From NCBI GenBank assembly GCA_002407925.1, contig DHPN01000030.1, positions 1 to 64,000 on the forward strand: 64,000 bases of DNA. Direction: 5' to 3'. Positions 16,238 to 25,411 of this stretch are shown one piece after another. Within the stretch, counting starts at the first letter, position 1. Each line of letters begins with the position of its first letter. Under the pieces are notes generated by a model. It was not told the DNA's origin. It worked only from the letters and a program-made list of their open reading frames with translations, and made no database searches. The translations under genes were made by a program, and so were the position numbers. Origin of the DNA: Atopobiaceae bacterium UBA5363. Its GTDB lineage: Bacteria > Actinomycetota > Coriobacteriia > Coriobacteriales > Atopobiaceae.

Positions 16238-17404
16238 ATGCATATAGGTAAAAAAGCAATCGCAGCAGGGCTTGCTATCGCGCTTAGTATGGGAATTTGC
16301 ATATCACCAGCGTTTGCGGTGACGCAGTCGGATCTTGACGCAGCGCAGGCCAAGCTATCATCTCTCGCAGATGGTCTTGAGCCACTTGAGCAGCAGCTCA
16401 CAGACCAAGAAGCCTCGCTTAACGAGACTGCTTCGGCCATAAGTGACAAGCAAGCTGAAATCGATGATACGACGCAAAAGCTCTCTGCCGCACGCGATAC
16501 GCTGAGCGCCCGCATGCGTGCGAATTATAAAAGTGGCGGCACATCGCTACTCTCAGTGATTTTCGGCTCTTCAAGCGCCGAGGACCTTGTCTCAAATATC
16601 TATTATGCCGACAAGATCTCTGATCAAGACGCCCAGACCATAGAGACGGTAAAAGATCTTGAGGACCAGCTAAATTCTGAAAAAAATGAGCTTGAACAAC
16701 AACAAGATGAGCAACAGCAGACATTGTCTGATACCCAGTCCCAGGCTCAAGAGTATCAAGCAAAGGTGGCTGAGGCGCAGGCTTATTACGATTCTCTCGA
16801 CTCAGAATTACAACAAGAAATTGCAGTGCAGGCAGCAGATAATGCCTCAAGTTCTGCAGCTACTGTTACCCAGGCTATACAAACGGTAGCGCCTTCGACG
16901 ACGGCTACCGCAACTGATGATACAGACGATGACACAAGCACCGGTGGTGGCACGAGTAACTCTTATACCGGCTCGTCTTCTTCTACAAACTCTAGCTCCA
17001 ACTCTAATTCAAGCTCTAGCGAAAGCTCTTCCGGCTCATCCAGCTCCAGCAGCAGCGGTGGCAATGCCATAGAAGGTGGCGGCCTGAGTGCTGCATATGC
17101 TGCGAGAGGGTCGCGCTATGTCTGGGGTGCGACTGGCCCTGACACCTTTGATTGCTCCGGCCTCGTGTGTTACTGCTATGGCTATGCTCGAGGTCGCACG
17201 ACCTACGAAATGATTGCATCGCTGCAGGCCTCAGGTGACTGGAAGACCAGTCGCAGTGAGCTTTCGGTCGGAGATCTTGTATTTCCAAGTTCGGGACATG
17301 TTGGCATCTATATTGGCAATGGTCAAATGATTCATGCGCCTCATCCTGGAGCCAAAGTATGTATTGGTTCTGTCTACTCCTTCATCGGTGGCGGTACCTA
17401 TTAA
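16238..17404 (+). CDS. Secreted NlpC/P60 peptidoglycan hydrolase
   Basis: 388 residues. Signal peptide (positively charged start, hydrophobic core, cut near AFA-VT at 27/28), a long coiled coil (about 30-205) of the CwlO/RipA type, a Ser/Thr/Gly linker (about 215-280) and a C-terminal NlpC/P60 domain with Cys306 (DCSG), His354 (GHVGIY) and His366. It should cut stem peptides in the wall; the coiled coil may restrain or position it. A TATACT -10 lies about 70 bp upstream. The ClC gene starts 1 bp after its stop. Confidence 0.9.
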   Translation: MHIGKKAIAAGLAIALSMGICISPAFAVTQSDLDAAQAKLSSLADGLEPLEQQLTDQEASLNETASAISDKQAEIDDTTQKLSAARDTLSARMRANYKSGGTSLLSVIFGSSSAEDLVSNIYYADKISDQDAQTIETVKDLEDQLNSEKNELEQQQDEQQQTLSDTQSQAQEYQAKVAEAQAYYDSLDSELQQEIAVQAADNASSSAATVTQAIQTVAPSTTATATDDTDDDTSTGGGTSNSYTGSSSSTNSSSNSNSSSSESSSGSSSSSSSGGNAIEGGGLSAAYAARGSRYVWGATGPDTFDCSGLVCYCYGYARGRTTYEMIASLQASGDWKTSRSELSVGDLVFPSSGHVGIYIGNGQMIHAPHPGAKVCIGSVYSFIGGGTY

Positions 17405-17405
17405 G

Positions 17406-19016
17406 ATGCCGGAGTCTGAGGCATCTCAATCGTTAAAAAAAAGGTTTTCTTCGCGTTACCAGCTTGTCTTGGTTGGTGAAGGTCTGCTGGTAGGGATATT
17501 CGGCGGTGCGGCTGTAACGCTGTATCGCATGTCCCTTTCAGCTGCCGAGAGGTTCTTGCGCTTTATCACAGGTCTTGCTGTGGGGCATCCTCTGGCGGTT
17601 GTCGGCTGGTTTGCAGTACTTGCTGTTCTCTGTTTTATCGTCTGCCGCTTGATGCTGTGGGAGCCCTATACGCAGGGATCAGGCATTCCCCAGACGGATG
17701 CCGAAGTGATGGGCCGCATCAACATGCCATGGCATCGTGTCATGGTAGCGAAGTTTGTTGAGGGCACGCTCTGTGCATTTGGTGGGCTTTCGCTCGGTCG
17801 CGAGGGACCAGCGGTGCAGCTTGGAGCAGTGTCAGGCAAGGCAGTCTCACGAGGCTTCAAGCGTGGAAGGGGAGAAGAGCGCCTTTTGATGACCTGCGGC
17901 GCTGCAGCAGGTATGTCAGCTGCATTCAGCGCTCCTTTGACGGGTGTTCTTTTTGCCTTGGAGGAGATCCACAAGGAATTTACAGCTCCTTTGATTTTGA
18001 CGGTTATGGCCAGCTCAGTTGCTTCAGATTTTCTTGTGTCTCAAGTGCTTGGTGTAAGCCCTGTCCTCAAGCTTGTTTTTTTGAGGGATCTCCCTCACGC
18101 AGATTACTTAACCGTATGTGCCCTCGGTGTCGTTTGTGGCTTTCTCGGAGCTCTTCACAATAAAGGTATGTTCGATTGTCAGGATAAATTGTACGGTCGC
18201 ATTAAGAAATATCTGCCTTATTCACGGATTGCAATACCTTTTGCTATAGCTGGCGTGGCGGCGTTTGCATTTCCCCAGCTTATGTGTGGCGGCGATGCCA
18301 TTATCGAGCTGATGACTTCGCATTACAACCAGCCACTTCTCTTACTTGTGGGATTGTTGGTGGGAAAATATTTGTTTACAACTGTGAGTTTTGCTTCAGG
18401 TGCGCCAGGAGGAACGCTGTTCCCTCTAGTTGTGATGGGTGTCTTGATTGGCGCTATCTTTGGCACGTGCGTCATAGACCTGACAGGCATGCCACAGGAA
18501 TATATTGCGAACTTTGTCGTTATGGGCGTAGCAGGGTTGTTTGCAGGGGTTGTACGTGCTCCAGTAACGGCTGTCGTACTTGCGTTCGAGCTGACGGGAA
18601 GCCTTGATGCGTTGCTTTCCGTGACCATCGTTTCTATTATTGCTTTTCTTGTGGCCAATTTGCTTGAGATAGATCCTTTCTATGAGCATTTGCTTGCCAA
18701 CCTTCTTGGCTCTACGCCCCATGATCCCCAGTCAAACGGCAAAGCTGGTGAGAAGGTTCTGCACAGCTGCTGGGTTGGCGCTGGTAGTCAACTTGAGGGC
18801 AAGCTCATCCGAGATATCGATTGGCCTCGCGATGTACGTGTCGTTACCGTTGATCGCGCAGGGCAAGAAATCGTGCCTACAGGCTCAACGCGACTTTTGG
18901 CACTCGATGAAATCTTGCTGATCATGAACACCGACACAGAGGACGAAAGCCAAGAGTGGGTCTGGAATGTTTCACGAGGGTCCATTACGAGTCAGAACTT
19001 TCCTCGTTCTACATGA
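17406..19016 (+). CDS. ClC chloride channel/transporter with TrkA-C domain
   Basis: 536 residues, starting at MPESEASQ one base after the hydrolase stop; a further upstream in-frame start would lie inside that gene. Three ClC filter motifs are present: GSGIP, GREGP (gating Glu) and GGTLFP. The internal proton-pathway Glu is conserved in LFALEEIHKEF, which favours a chloride/proton antiporter over a channel. A C-terminal RCK_C-like domain (about 455-525) suggests ligand or voltage-independent regulation. Same strand as the wall hydrolase, so probably transcribed with it. Confidence 0.88.
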   Translation: MPESEASQSLKKRFSSRYQLVLVGEGLLVGIFGGAAVTLYRMSLSAAERFLRFITGLAVGHPLAVVGWFAVLAVLCFIVCRLMLWEPYTQGSGIPQTDAEVMGRINMPWHRVMVAKFVEGTLCAFGGLSLGREGPAVQLGAVSGKAVSRGFKRGRGEERLLMTCGAAAGMSAAFSAPLTGVLFALEEIHKEFTAPLILTVMASSVASDFLVSQVLGVSPVLKLVFLRDLPHADYLTVCALGVVCGFLGALHNKGMFDCQDKLYGRIKKYLPYSRIAIPFAIAGVAAFAFPQLMCGGDAIIELMTSHYNQPLLLLVGLLVGKYLFTTVSFASGAPGGTLFPLVVMGVLIGAIFGTCVIDLTGMPQEYIANFVVMGVAGLFAGVVRAPVTAVVLAFELTGSLDALLSVTIVSIIAFLVANLLEIDPFYEHLLANLLGSTPHDPQSNGKAGEKVLHSCWVGAGSQLEGKLIRDIDWPRDVRVVTVDRAGQEIVPTGSTRLLALDEILLIMNTDTEDESQEWVWNVSRGSITSQNFPRST

Positions 19017-19051
19017 TTGATTAATCAAAAGGGTGAGTGGACGCAGAAGAA

Positions 19052-19084
19052 AAAAGGGGAAGGTGTTAAAATCCTTCTCCTTTT
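19052..19084 (+). terminator. Terminator after the ClC gene
   Basis: Arms AAAAGGGGAAGG and CCTTCTCCTTTT (one G-U pair) with a 9-nt loop, ending in TTTT. It closes the rightward hydrolase-ClC transcript. Confidence 0.8.
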
Positions 19085-19175
19085 CCCAGTAATATGTATT
19101 ACTTTACATAATATATATTATCGTAGTTTTAAAATGAGTGATACGACGAGCCTTGCAGCAGGCTCTATTTCAGAT

Positions 19176-20114
19176 TTACCCTTCAACTGGCTGTCCGAGA
19201 TATGCCGCAACCGAATTTGCCGCACAAGCGCCGTCTGCCGTAGCTGTTACGATTTGTCTCAATGGTTTTTGACGGACATCGCCTGCAGCGAACAGGCCAG
19301 CCACATTGGTCTCCATACGATCGTTAGTAATCACATAGCCACGCTCATCGAGCTTGACAAAATTTTTTACAAGGTCTGTGGCTGGGACTCTGCCGACAAA
19401 AACGAACACGCCGAATGACCCTTCTTCATAAGTCTCTGTTGTCTCTTTGTCGGAGGCATTATCGCGAAAGGTCACGGTGCGCAGAAGCTTGTCCCCCTCT
19501 ACCTTTACGATACTAGTTAGGTACCTAATTAATATCTTAGGATTCTCTTTCAGCTTCTTTGCTATGGAAGCTTGAGCGCGCAGATGGTCTTTTCTGACGA
19601 CAATCGTGACGCTGTTGGCAAAACGCGTCAGGAAAAGCGCTTCCTCACAGGCCGAATTGCCACCACCAATGACGAAGACCTGCTTGTTGCGATAGAACAT
19701 CCCGTCGCAGGTCGCGCAATATGAGATACCTCGACCCGCATAATCTTTTTCGCCTATGAAGCCCGCCTGCCGTGGTGTTGCACCGGTTGCGAGAATGATA
19801 GCTTTCGCATTATAGGTCTCATCAGCGCTTCGAACAGAAAAACGCCCGTCTGGCAATTTCTTGATACTGTTGACGTCACTCATTGAGATCTTTGCGCCGA
19901 GATCGAGTGCCTGCTTCTGCATGAGATCTGACAAAGTGAAGCCATCTGTATGAGGAACACCAGGATAATTGTCGATCTCGTTTGTGAGAACCACTTGCCC
20001 GCCTATGGCTTCTTGCTCAACCAGCACAGCGTCTAGCAGAGCCCTTTGAGCATATATTGAAGCCGTGAGTCCGGCTGGACCTCCACCGACAATTACCAGG
20101 TCCTTGTCACTCAT
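19176..20114 (-). CDS. trxB: Thioredoxin reductase
   Basis: 312 residues, full length. FAD motif GGGPAGLTASIYAQRA at the N-terminus, redox pair Cys133-Ala-Thr-Cys136, NADPH motif GGGNSACEEALFLTR, and a C-terminal FAD motif near GLFAAGDVRQKPLRQ. It passes electrons from NADPH to thioredoxin. The GDVRQKPLRQ end is standard for low-molecular-weight TrxB. Ribosome site GGGAG. No trxA is adjacent. Confidence 0.9.
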   Translation of the reverse strand: MSDKDLVIVGGGPAGLTASIYAQRALLDAVLVEQEAIGGQVVLTNEIDNYPGVPHTDGFTLSDLMQKQALDLGAKISMSDVNSIKKLPDGRFSVRSADETYNAKAIILATGATPRQAGFIGEKDYAGRGISYCATCDGMFYRNKQVFVIGGGNSACEEALFLTRFANSVTIVVRKDHLRAQASIAKKLKENPKILIRYLTSIVKVEGDKLLRTVTFRDNASDKETTETYEEGSFGVFVFVGRVPATDLVKNFVKLDERGYVITNDRMETNVAGLFAAGDVRQKPLRQIVTATADGACAANSVAAYLGQPVEG

Positions 20115-20193
20115 GTATCGTTCTCCCTTCGTCTATACGAAATTATCTATGTAGTACCCGTTTGTAGATGCCATGAGTCTCAAAAGGCCATGG

Positions 20194-20224
20194 AACCCCA
20201 CTGTTTCAATAAAACAGTGGGGTT
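20194..20224 (-). terminator. Terminator after the uracil/xanthine-type permease
   Basis: A perfect 13-bp inverted repeat (AACCCCACTGTTT / AAACAGTGGGGTT) around a 5-nt loop, about 80 bp past the permease stop. It lacks a long T run on the leftward strand, so it may also act as an mRNA-protecting hairpin. Confidence 0.65.
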
Positions 20225-20301
20225 CATGCTAATGCGCGCCCTTGCGAACGAGTCACATCCCAAAAAAGAGTGGACGTCATGAGATGAGTGAGTCGAAGCT
20301 G

Positions 20302-21582
20302 TCAGGCGTCTTCATTATCGGATGCGTTTGCAGAGGCATTTGCCTGCGGCAGTATGAGATTTAACAGGATGCCGATGAGAGCTGAAGTCGCCATGCCAGG
20401 CAATGTGTAGTTCGCAATGGGGATGGATATGCCGGACGTTTCCATTCCCACACCGACGATGATGACGACAGACGCGATCATCAGATTGCGGTTTTCGTCG
20501 AAGTTAACTTGGTTGGAAACGAGCATGCGCAAGCCGTTGCTTGCAATGAGGCCAAACAGAAGCAGACTCACTCCGCCCATGACAGGAGTCGGAATTGAGT
20601 TGATGAACGCTGCGAGCTTTGGGCAAAATCCTCCAACGACAAGGGCGAAGCCTGCGGCATACCAAAAGACCTGCGTAGAATAAACACGTGTGACGCTCAT
20701 GACGCCAATGTTTTCTGCGTAGGTGGTGGTTGGTGGGCCTCCGAGAAAGCCTGAGATAACAGTTGCAATGCCATCACCGGCAAGTGAGCGCGGGAGCATA
20801 GGCCGGTAGTCCTTGCCGACGATCTCCCCCACTGCAAGAAGATGGCCTATGTGTTCGATGACAACGACGAGCGCCACTGGAGCGATCAGCGCAACCGCCC
20901 CGAGGTCAAAGGTGGGAGTCTGTATTGGTGGCAACCCGATCCATGCTGCACTGACAACAGGAGCGAGATCCACCAGGCCCAAAAGACATGCCACAAGATA
21001 GCCGACAATGATCGCTAGCAAAACGGGTATCGTCCCAAAGAGTCCACCCATGCTTGAGAACACAACTGCCGCAAAAAGCGCGATGGTGGCCACGGCGGCG
21101 CCTATAGGCTGAAAGCTCTCTGTGGAGGAATTAAGCGCCATCTTGACCGCCGTTGCTGAGAGGCCAACGCCGATGACGATCATGACGGCCGCGACAAGTA
21201 CAGGGGGCAGCAAGCGGTCAAGCCACTCAGTTCCTGCAAGTTTGATGATACCTGCAACAACAAGAAAAACAAGACCAGCTACAACAACTCCCGAAAGCGC
21301 AGTATGCAGATTGCCGGTAGCGGCTGTAGCGGCTAGGATGGGACTGATGAAGGCAAAGGAACTGCCAAGGTAGCTCGGTATTTTGTTGCGGGTCACAAGC
21401 AAATAGCAAATCGTTCCTATGCCTGAGCACATGATCGCAACATTGGGATTGAGCCCCGTAAGAGCCGGTACCAATACGGTGGAACCAAACATGCTCATCA
21501 TGTGCTGAATACCCAGCGGAATTGCCCGCGCCGTAGATATGCGCTCATCGACGCCAATGACCTGCCTTTGTCTATGTGCCAT
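20302..21582 (-). CDS. NCS2 nucleobase permease (uracil/xanthine type)
   Basis: 426 residues starting at MAHRQRQVIG, which has AAGGAAAGAG upstream; an earlier in-frame start lacks one. Around 12-14 membrane segments. Signature NCS2 regions: IPLGIQHMMSMFGSTVLVP at the start, VVIEHIGHLLAVGEI in the middle (substrate-binding Glu) and GGPPTTTYAENIGV. Closest in style to UraA/PyrP uracil-proton symporters. Its upstream neighbour is a purine permease ended by a strong terminator just before it, so it probably has its own promoter in the short gap or depends on read-through. Confidence 0.85.
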   Translation of the reverse strand: MAHRQRQVIGVDERISTARAIPLGIQHMMSMFGSTVLVPALTGLNPNVAIMCSGIGTICYLLVTRNKIPSYLGSSFAFISPILAATAATGNLHTALSGVVVAGLVFLVVAGIIKLAGTEWLDRLLPPVLVAAVMIVIGVGLSATAVKMALNSSTESFQPIGAAVATIALFAAVVFSSMGGLFGTIPVLLAIIVGYLVACLLGLVDLAPVVSAAWIGLPPIQTPTFDLGAVALIAPVALVVVIEHIGHLLAVGEIVGKDYRPMLPRSLAGDGIATVISGFLGGPPTTTYAENIGVMSVTRVYSTQVFWYAAGFALVVGGFCPKLAAFINSIPTPVMGGVSLLLFGLIASNGLRMLVSNQVNFDENRNLMIASVVIIVGVGMETSGISIPIANYTLPGMATSALIGILLNLILPQANASANASDNEDA

Positions 21583-21624
21583 AGGCTCTTTCCTTTTCTT
21601 TCTATCGCGAATCTTGCTCAAAAA

Positions 21625-21648
21625 AAGGGCCCGGTTGCCCGGGCCCTT
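21625..21648 (-). terminator. Strong terminator between the two permease genes
   Basis: Arms AAGGGCCCGG and CCGGGCCCTT with a 4-nt loop, followed by a seven-T run on the leftward strand. It ends the purine permease transcript just before the next permease gene. Confidence 0.9.
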
Positions 21649-21666
21649 AACTCTTAAGACTACCGT

Positions 21667-22980
21667 CTAGACAATGATGAAATAGATAACAAAGGCGATA
21701 GTTGCAACCCACATAAGCGGCTTGACCTTTTTGATCTGGCCGGTGACTGCCGCGATAAGGACATAGGCGATGAAGCCCAAGCCGATGCCGTTGGAAATCG
21801 AATAGGTGAAAGGTATGCCAGCGACGATCATGAATGCAGGGAAGCCCTCAAGAATGTCGGACCAATCAATGTCAGCCACATCGGTCATCATAAGAAATCC
21901 GACAACGACAAGGGCACCGCAGGTTGCAGCTGAACTTACAATGGCGATCAAAGGAGAGAAAAACGCGGCAAGGATGAAAAGAATGCCTGTTGCGATTGAG
22001 GTTAAGCCAGTGCGACCGCCATCAGCTGCTCCTGATGTGGACTCAACGAACGTCGTAATTGAAGATGCGCCAAGGAGGCCACCAACTGCTGCCGCAGCAG
22101 AGTCAACCGTGAGGATTTCCCTGATGTTTTCGACGGAGCCGTCCTCATTGAGGAAGTCTCCCTGCTTGGCAACTGCCATTGCCGTGCCCATTGTGTCGAA
22201 GAAGTCGGACATCATGAGTGAGAAGGCGAAGACTAGCAGGACAGGCGTAGTAAGAGCTTTGGTGATGCCCATGACTCCTGCAGCATCAGTTTGAAACGGC
22301 GCGCCAAACGAAGAGAAATCAAGGCCCGATACGATGCCTGTCGGCAACGTTGTGACCCCGAAAGGAATGCCAACAAGAACAGCGATCAAAATGCCCCACA
22401 GAAGCGAGCCGGGGACCTTTTTAGCATACAGAATTATCGAAATGATGATGGAGACTATGCCAATGATGAAAGTCGGCTCCGTCACGGTGCCGAGGGCAAC
22501 CATGGTCGATTCGTCAGCGACAATGATGCCGCCGTCCTTGAGGCCGATCATTGCGATGAAGAGGCCAAGGCCGACGGATATGGCATGGCGGAGCGACACG
22601 GGTATGGCATCCATGATGGCCTTGCGCAAGCCACACAGCACCAAGACCAAGATGGCAATGCCCTCAATGAAGATGACAGCCATCGAAGCATGCCAATCAC
22701 CGCCAGCAATGGCAGTCAAAGAATAGGCGACGATTGCGTTGATGCCCATGCCCGAGGCGCAGGCAAGTGGCCGGTTAGAAAACACGCCCATAAGGATTGT
22801 CATGATGCCGGCGCCGAGGCAGGTAGACGTCACTGCGGCGGTGATAGGAACACCTGCTTCAGATAGCAGCGCTGGGTTCACCGCAATGATGTAAGCCATG
22901 GCCAGAAACGTCGTAAGGCCAGCACGTAGCTCTTGCCCTGTCGACGATCCTCTCTCTAGGGTCTTAAAATGCTCATCCAT
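21667..22980 (-). CDS. NCS2 purine permease (AzgA/PbuG type)
   Basis: 437 residues, many membrane segments. Start region ELRAGLTTFLAMAYIIAVNP is typical of the AzgA-like adenine/guanine/hypoxanthine permeases, with the later DFFDTMGTAMAVAKQGDFL and STSGAADGGRTGLTS motifs. Imports purine bases with protons for salvage, fitting apt nearby. No purine riboswitch was seen in its short leader. Ribosome site AGGGAAGGGAAG. Confidence 0.9.
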   Translation of the reverse strand: MDEHFKTLERGSSTGQELRAGLTTFLAMAYIIAVNPALLSEAGVPITAAVTSTCLGAGIMTILMGVFSNRPLACASGMGINAIVAYSLTAIAGGDWHASMAVIFIEGIAILVLVLCGLRKAIMDAIPVSLRHAISVGLGLFIAMIGLKDGGIIVADESTMVALGTVTEPTFIIGIVSIIISIILYAKKVPGSLLWGILIAVLVGIPFGVTTLPTGIVSGLDFSSFGAPFQTDAAGVMGITKALTTPVLLVFAFSLMMSDFFDTMGTAMAVAKQGDFLNEDGSVENIREILTVDSAAAAVGGLLGASSITTFVESTSGAADGGRTGLTSIATGILFILAAFFSPLIAIVSSAATCGALVVVGFLMMTDVADIDWSDILEGFPAFMIVAGIPFTYSISNGIGLGFIAYVLIAAVTGQIKKVKPLMWVATIAFVIYFIIV

Positions 22981-23072
22981 AGGCTTCCCTTCCCTCTCTT
23001 ATAAACTAACTAAACGACGTAAAGCTTCTCGGTCTTCCTTCTGTCTGCCGAGAGAGCTATTTCAACAGTGCG

Positions 23073-23519
23073 TTATGCACCGCTGGAACCAAATCCTCCG
23101 GCCCCTCGGTCGGTCTCATCAAGCTCATCTACCTCAACAAGCTCGACGACAGGCACACGCTGAATGACGAGTTGGGCGATCCGCTCGCCGCGCTCGATGT
23201 GGATAGGCTGCTTTGAATCGAGGTTGATCGCGACGATTTTGAGCTCGCCACGATAGTGAGAATCCACAAGACCAGGAGTATTGGCCATTGATAGGCCCAA
23301 GCGCAGAGAAAGCCCGCTGCGAGGTTGTACGAAGCCCGCATAGCCCTCAGGGATGGCAATGGCAAGTCCTGTCGGCACGAGCTTGCGCTCCAGTGGCAGC
23401 AGCGTCATCTCTTCGCTGGACCTAAGGTCCAATCCTGCATCTCCTGAATACGCATATGCTGGTAGTTCCACGGTTGGATCAAGGCGTTTAATGGGCAGTT
23501 GGATGTACTCAGGACTCAT
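23073..23519 (-). CDS. dut: dUTP diphosphatase
   Basis: 148 residues, trimeric dUTPase type. All five motifs seen: YSGDAGLDLRS, PRSGLSLRLGL, NTPGLVDSHYRGE (catalytic Asp), RGERIAQLVI and the C-terminal RGAGGFGSSG. It hydrolyses dUTP to dUMP and pyrophosphate. Its ATG overlaps the nrdR stop by 4 bp, so the two are coupled, linking dNTP quality and supply. Confidence 0.95.
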   Translation of the reverse strand: MSPEYIQLPIKRLDPTVELPAYAYSGDAGLDLRSSEEMTLLPLERKLVPTGLAIAIPEGYAGFVQPRSGLSLRLGLSMANTPGLVDSHYRGELKIVAINLDSKQPIHIERGERIAQLVIQRVPVVELVEVDELDETDRGAGGFGSSGA

Positions 23520-23965
23520 TTGGAAAGACTCCTTAGCTCCTCGTTGAATTCATCGATATCCTTGAAATCACGATAAACTGAGGCGAAGCGCACATAAGCC
23601 ACCTTATCGATATCGCGAAGACGCACAAGCACCATGCGGCCGAGCTCTTTTGAGCTAACCTCGCTCACACCGTCGTCGCGTAGCGTGTTCTCAATGTCAC
23701 CAATCAGACTGTCAAGCGTCTGCAACGGAATGTTGCGCTTTACAGTTGCCGTCAAAAGTCCATGCATAAGTTTCTGGCGATCGAACGTCTCTTTTGAGCC
23801 ATCCTTTTTTATGACGATGAGCGGTGTTTCCTCACGCCGCTCATACGTCGTGAATCGATAGCCGCACCGGACACATTCACGGCGACGGCGGATTGCATCA
23901 GTGCTCTCGGACGGTCTGGAGTCAACAACCTTTGACTCTTCACATCCACACTTGGGACAGCGCAT
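23516..23965 (-). CDS. nrdR: Transcriptional repressor NrdR
   Basis: 149 residues. Zinc ribbon (CPKC at 3-6 and CVRC at 31-34) with the RRRRECVRCGYRFTTYER stretch, followed by an ATP-cone domain. NrdR represses ribonucleotide reductase genes in response to nucleotide state. Coupled to dut downstream. No nrd genes or clear NrdR boxes were found here. Confidence 0.95.
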   Translation of the reverse strand: MRCPKCGCEESKVVDSRPSESTDAIRRRRECVRCGYRFTTYERREETPLIVIKKDGSKETFDRQKLMHGLLTATVKRNIPLQTLDSLIGDIENTLRDDGVSEVSSKELGRMVLVRLRDIDKVAYVRFASVYRDFKDIDEFNEELRSLSK

Positions 23966-24106
23966 CCTACTCCCCTGGTAGTATCTCTGTGTCTTAAAAC
24001 AAAGACTAGCCTACAAGAAAAATAAAGAGACTGCACAGAAAATATCAAAATGGAAATACACTAGGTTGTAGTTATGAAATAAACCAGCTACAGAGCATGG
24101 TTATCC

Positions 24107-24514
24107 TCAGCTCCTATGGTATGTGTCTGGCACCCATAGCTTCTGCCCTGCTGATATGAGAGCTCCCTGCAAATGATTGCGCTTTTGTATGAGCCGAACC
24201 TCTTCTGTTGTGGTGAGGCCATCTATGGCACGCTCAGATGCGAGCGCCCACAGGGAGTCGCCATATGAAACGGTTATCTCTTCAAAGCTCAGGTTGGTCG
24301 CCAGCTGACTTTCTCGTGAGAAGATCAAATGGTCTGATACGGCTGCTACCAACAAAAGCAGCACAATGGTCAGTATCGCAAAAATAGCTCCAACTGCTAT
24401 ACGACTGCGCCTCAAACGAGACTCTTCGCATGTGTGATCAGGAATCGCTTCAGCGGCTCCTCCTTCAACCAGCTGGAGGTAGGGAAATTCTGCTTGATAG
24501 CTCTTCGCTAACAT
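24107..24514 (-). CDS. LysM single-TM protein divergent from lexA (YneA-like SOS division inhibitor candidate)
   Basis: 135 residues from the ATG with GAAGGCGGC upstream; a longer TTG start is possible. A cytoplasmic tail, one membrane helix (about 46-69) and an extracellular LysM module (about 80-130: VSYGDSLWALASE, LIQKRNHL, LISAGQKLWVP). Size, topology and position beside lexA match YneA/DivS/ChiZ-type SOS-induced cell-division suppressors of Gram-positives; sequence similarity beyond LysM is not evident by eye. LexA boxes lie in the shared promoter region. Confidence 0.75.
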   Translation of the reverse strand: MLAKSYQAEFPYLQLVEGGAAEAIPDHTCEESRLRRSRIAVGAIFAILTIVLLLLVAAVSDHLIFSRESQLATNLSFEEITVSYGDSLWALASERAIDGLTTTEEVRLIQKRNHLQGALISAGQKLWVPDTYHRS

Positions 24515-24603
24515 GCCGCCTTCGCAGGAGCACCTACATGGGCTATTCAAAGGCCTCTCCAATCCCTCGCATACCTCGGTGACCTGTCAGCAGGGCCAAA
24601 GAG

Positions 24604-24682
24604 GAACACTTGTACGAAGAACGTCTGTATCCTATTATGAAGTTAGTCAGCCAAGCGTCAAGCAAATTGGGAACATTTGTTC
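24604..24682. promoter_or_regulatory. Divergent SOS promoter pair with two LexA boxes
   Basis: Rightward: TTGTAC, 17 bp, TATTAT (24610-24615, 24633-24638). Leftward: TTGACG, 16 bp, CATAAT (24656-24661, 24634-24639), sharing the same -10 bases. A consensus LexA box GAACATTTGTTC lies at 24671-24682 and a one-mismatch copy GAACACTTGTAC at 24604-24615 overlaps the rightward -35. LexA bound here should repress both genes. Confidence 0.75.
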
Positions 24683-24734
24683 GTAAGCGATCTCCTTGAT
24701 TGCCGCTGGGGTTTCAAAGACAAGAGGAGGTACT

Positions 24735-25400
24735 ATGTCAGGTAAGACGCTCAGCAAGCGCCAACAGGCTATTTATGACTATATCTGCTCCTACACGCAA
24801 GCCCATAGCTATCCCCCTTCGGTCAGAGAGATAGGCGCAGCTGTTGGGTTGGCCTCGCCGTCAACCGTACATATGCATTTACGAGTACTTGAGCAGCGTG
24901 GTTATATCAAGCATGATTCAAACAAGCCACGCACCATCGAGGTTGTTTCCTCCCATGACTCCTCTTCAGTTGCGCCTTCTTCTGAGGAAGAGCTTGCAGG
25001 GGTTTCTCAAGATCTTAACGCCAATACGATCTCGTTGCCCCTTGTTGGGCGCGTGGCTGCGGGCGCGCCGATTCTTGCTGAACAAAATGTTGAGGATACG
25101 CTTACGCTGCCTACGAGCATTGTGGGGGACTCCAGTTCCTTCGTCCTGCGGGTTCATGGGCGCTCCATGATCAATGCAGGCATCTTTGACGGAGATTTCA
25201 TCGTCGTGCAAGAGCAACCGGATGCTCATGATGGGGAGATCGTCGTTGCGCTTATTGATGACTCTGCGACAGTGAAGACGTTCTATCGCGAGAAGGACTG
25301 CATCCGCTTGCAGCCGGAAAACGACTCGATGGATCCCATCTATGTCAAAAATCCCAAGATTCTTGGACGGGTTACGGCGCTTATCCGCTCGCTTTTCTAG
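24735..25400 (+). CDS. lexA: SOS repressor LexA
   Basis: 221 residues from the ATG after AGAGGAGG. N-terminal winged HTH (residues 1-70, PPSVREIGAAVGLASPSTVH), linker, and S24 autoprotease domain with cleavage site Ala109-Gly110 (GRVAAGAP), Ser144 (GRSM) and Lys181 (ATVKTFY). RecA-stimulated self-cleavage would release the SOS regulon. The linker is Ser/Glu rich. Followed 11 bp later by a DUF1624 gene. Confidence 0.95.
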   Translation: MSGKTLSKRQQAIYDYICSYTQAHSYPPSVREIGAAVGLASPSTVHMHLRVLEQRGYIKHDSNKPRTIEVVSSHDSSSVAPSSEEELAGVSQDLNANTISLPLVGRVAAGAPILAEQNVEDTLTLPTSIVGDSSSFVLRVHGRSMINAGIFDGDFIVVQEQPDAHDGEIVVALIDDSATVKTFYREKDCIRLQPENDSMDPIYVKNPKILGRVTALIRSLF

Positions 25401-25411
25401 GTTCTGAAGCC

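Noticed and set aside
16930..17060. CRISPR-like or tandem DNA repeat
   Set aside because: This is the Ser/Thr-codon-rich linker of the NlpC/P60 hydrolase, not a regular repeat array.
22291..22866. Long open frame antisense to the purine permease
   Set aside because: Shadow of a real gene: no ribosome site, His/Asn-rich low-complexity product, and the opposite strand encodes a complete NCS2 permease.
22981..23072. Purine riboswitch before the purine permease
   Set aside because: The leader is about 90 bp and lacks the conserved purine aptamer core; only a weak dut-terminator-like hairpin is seen.
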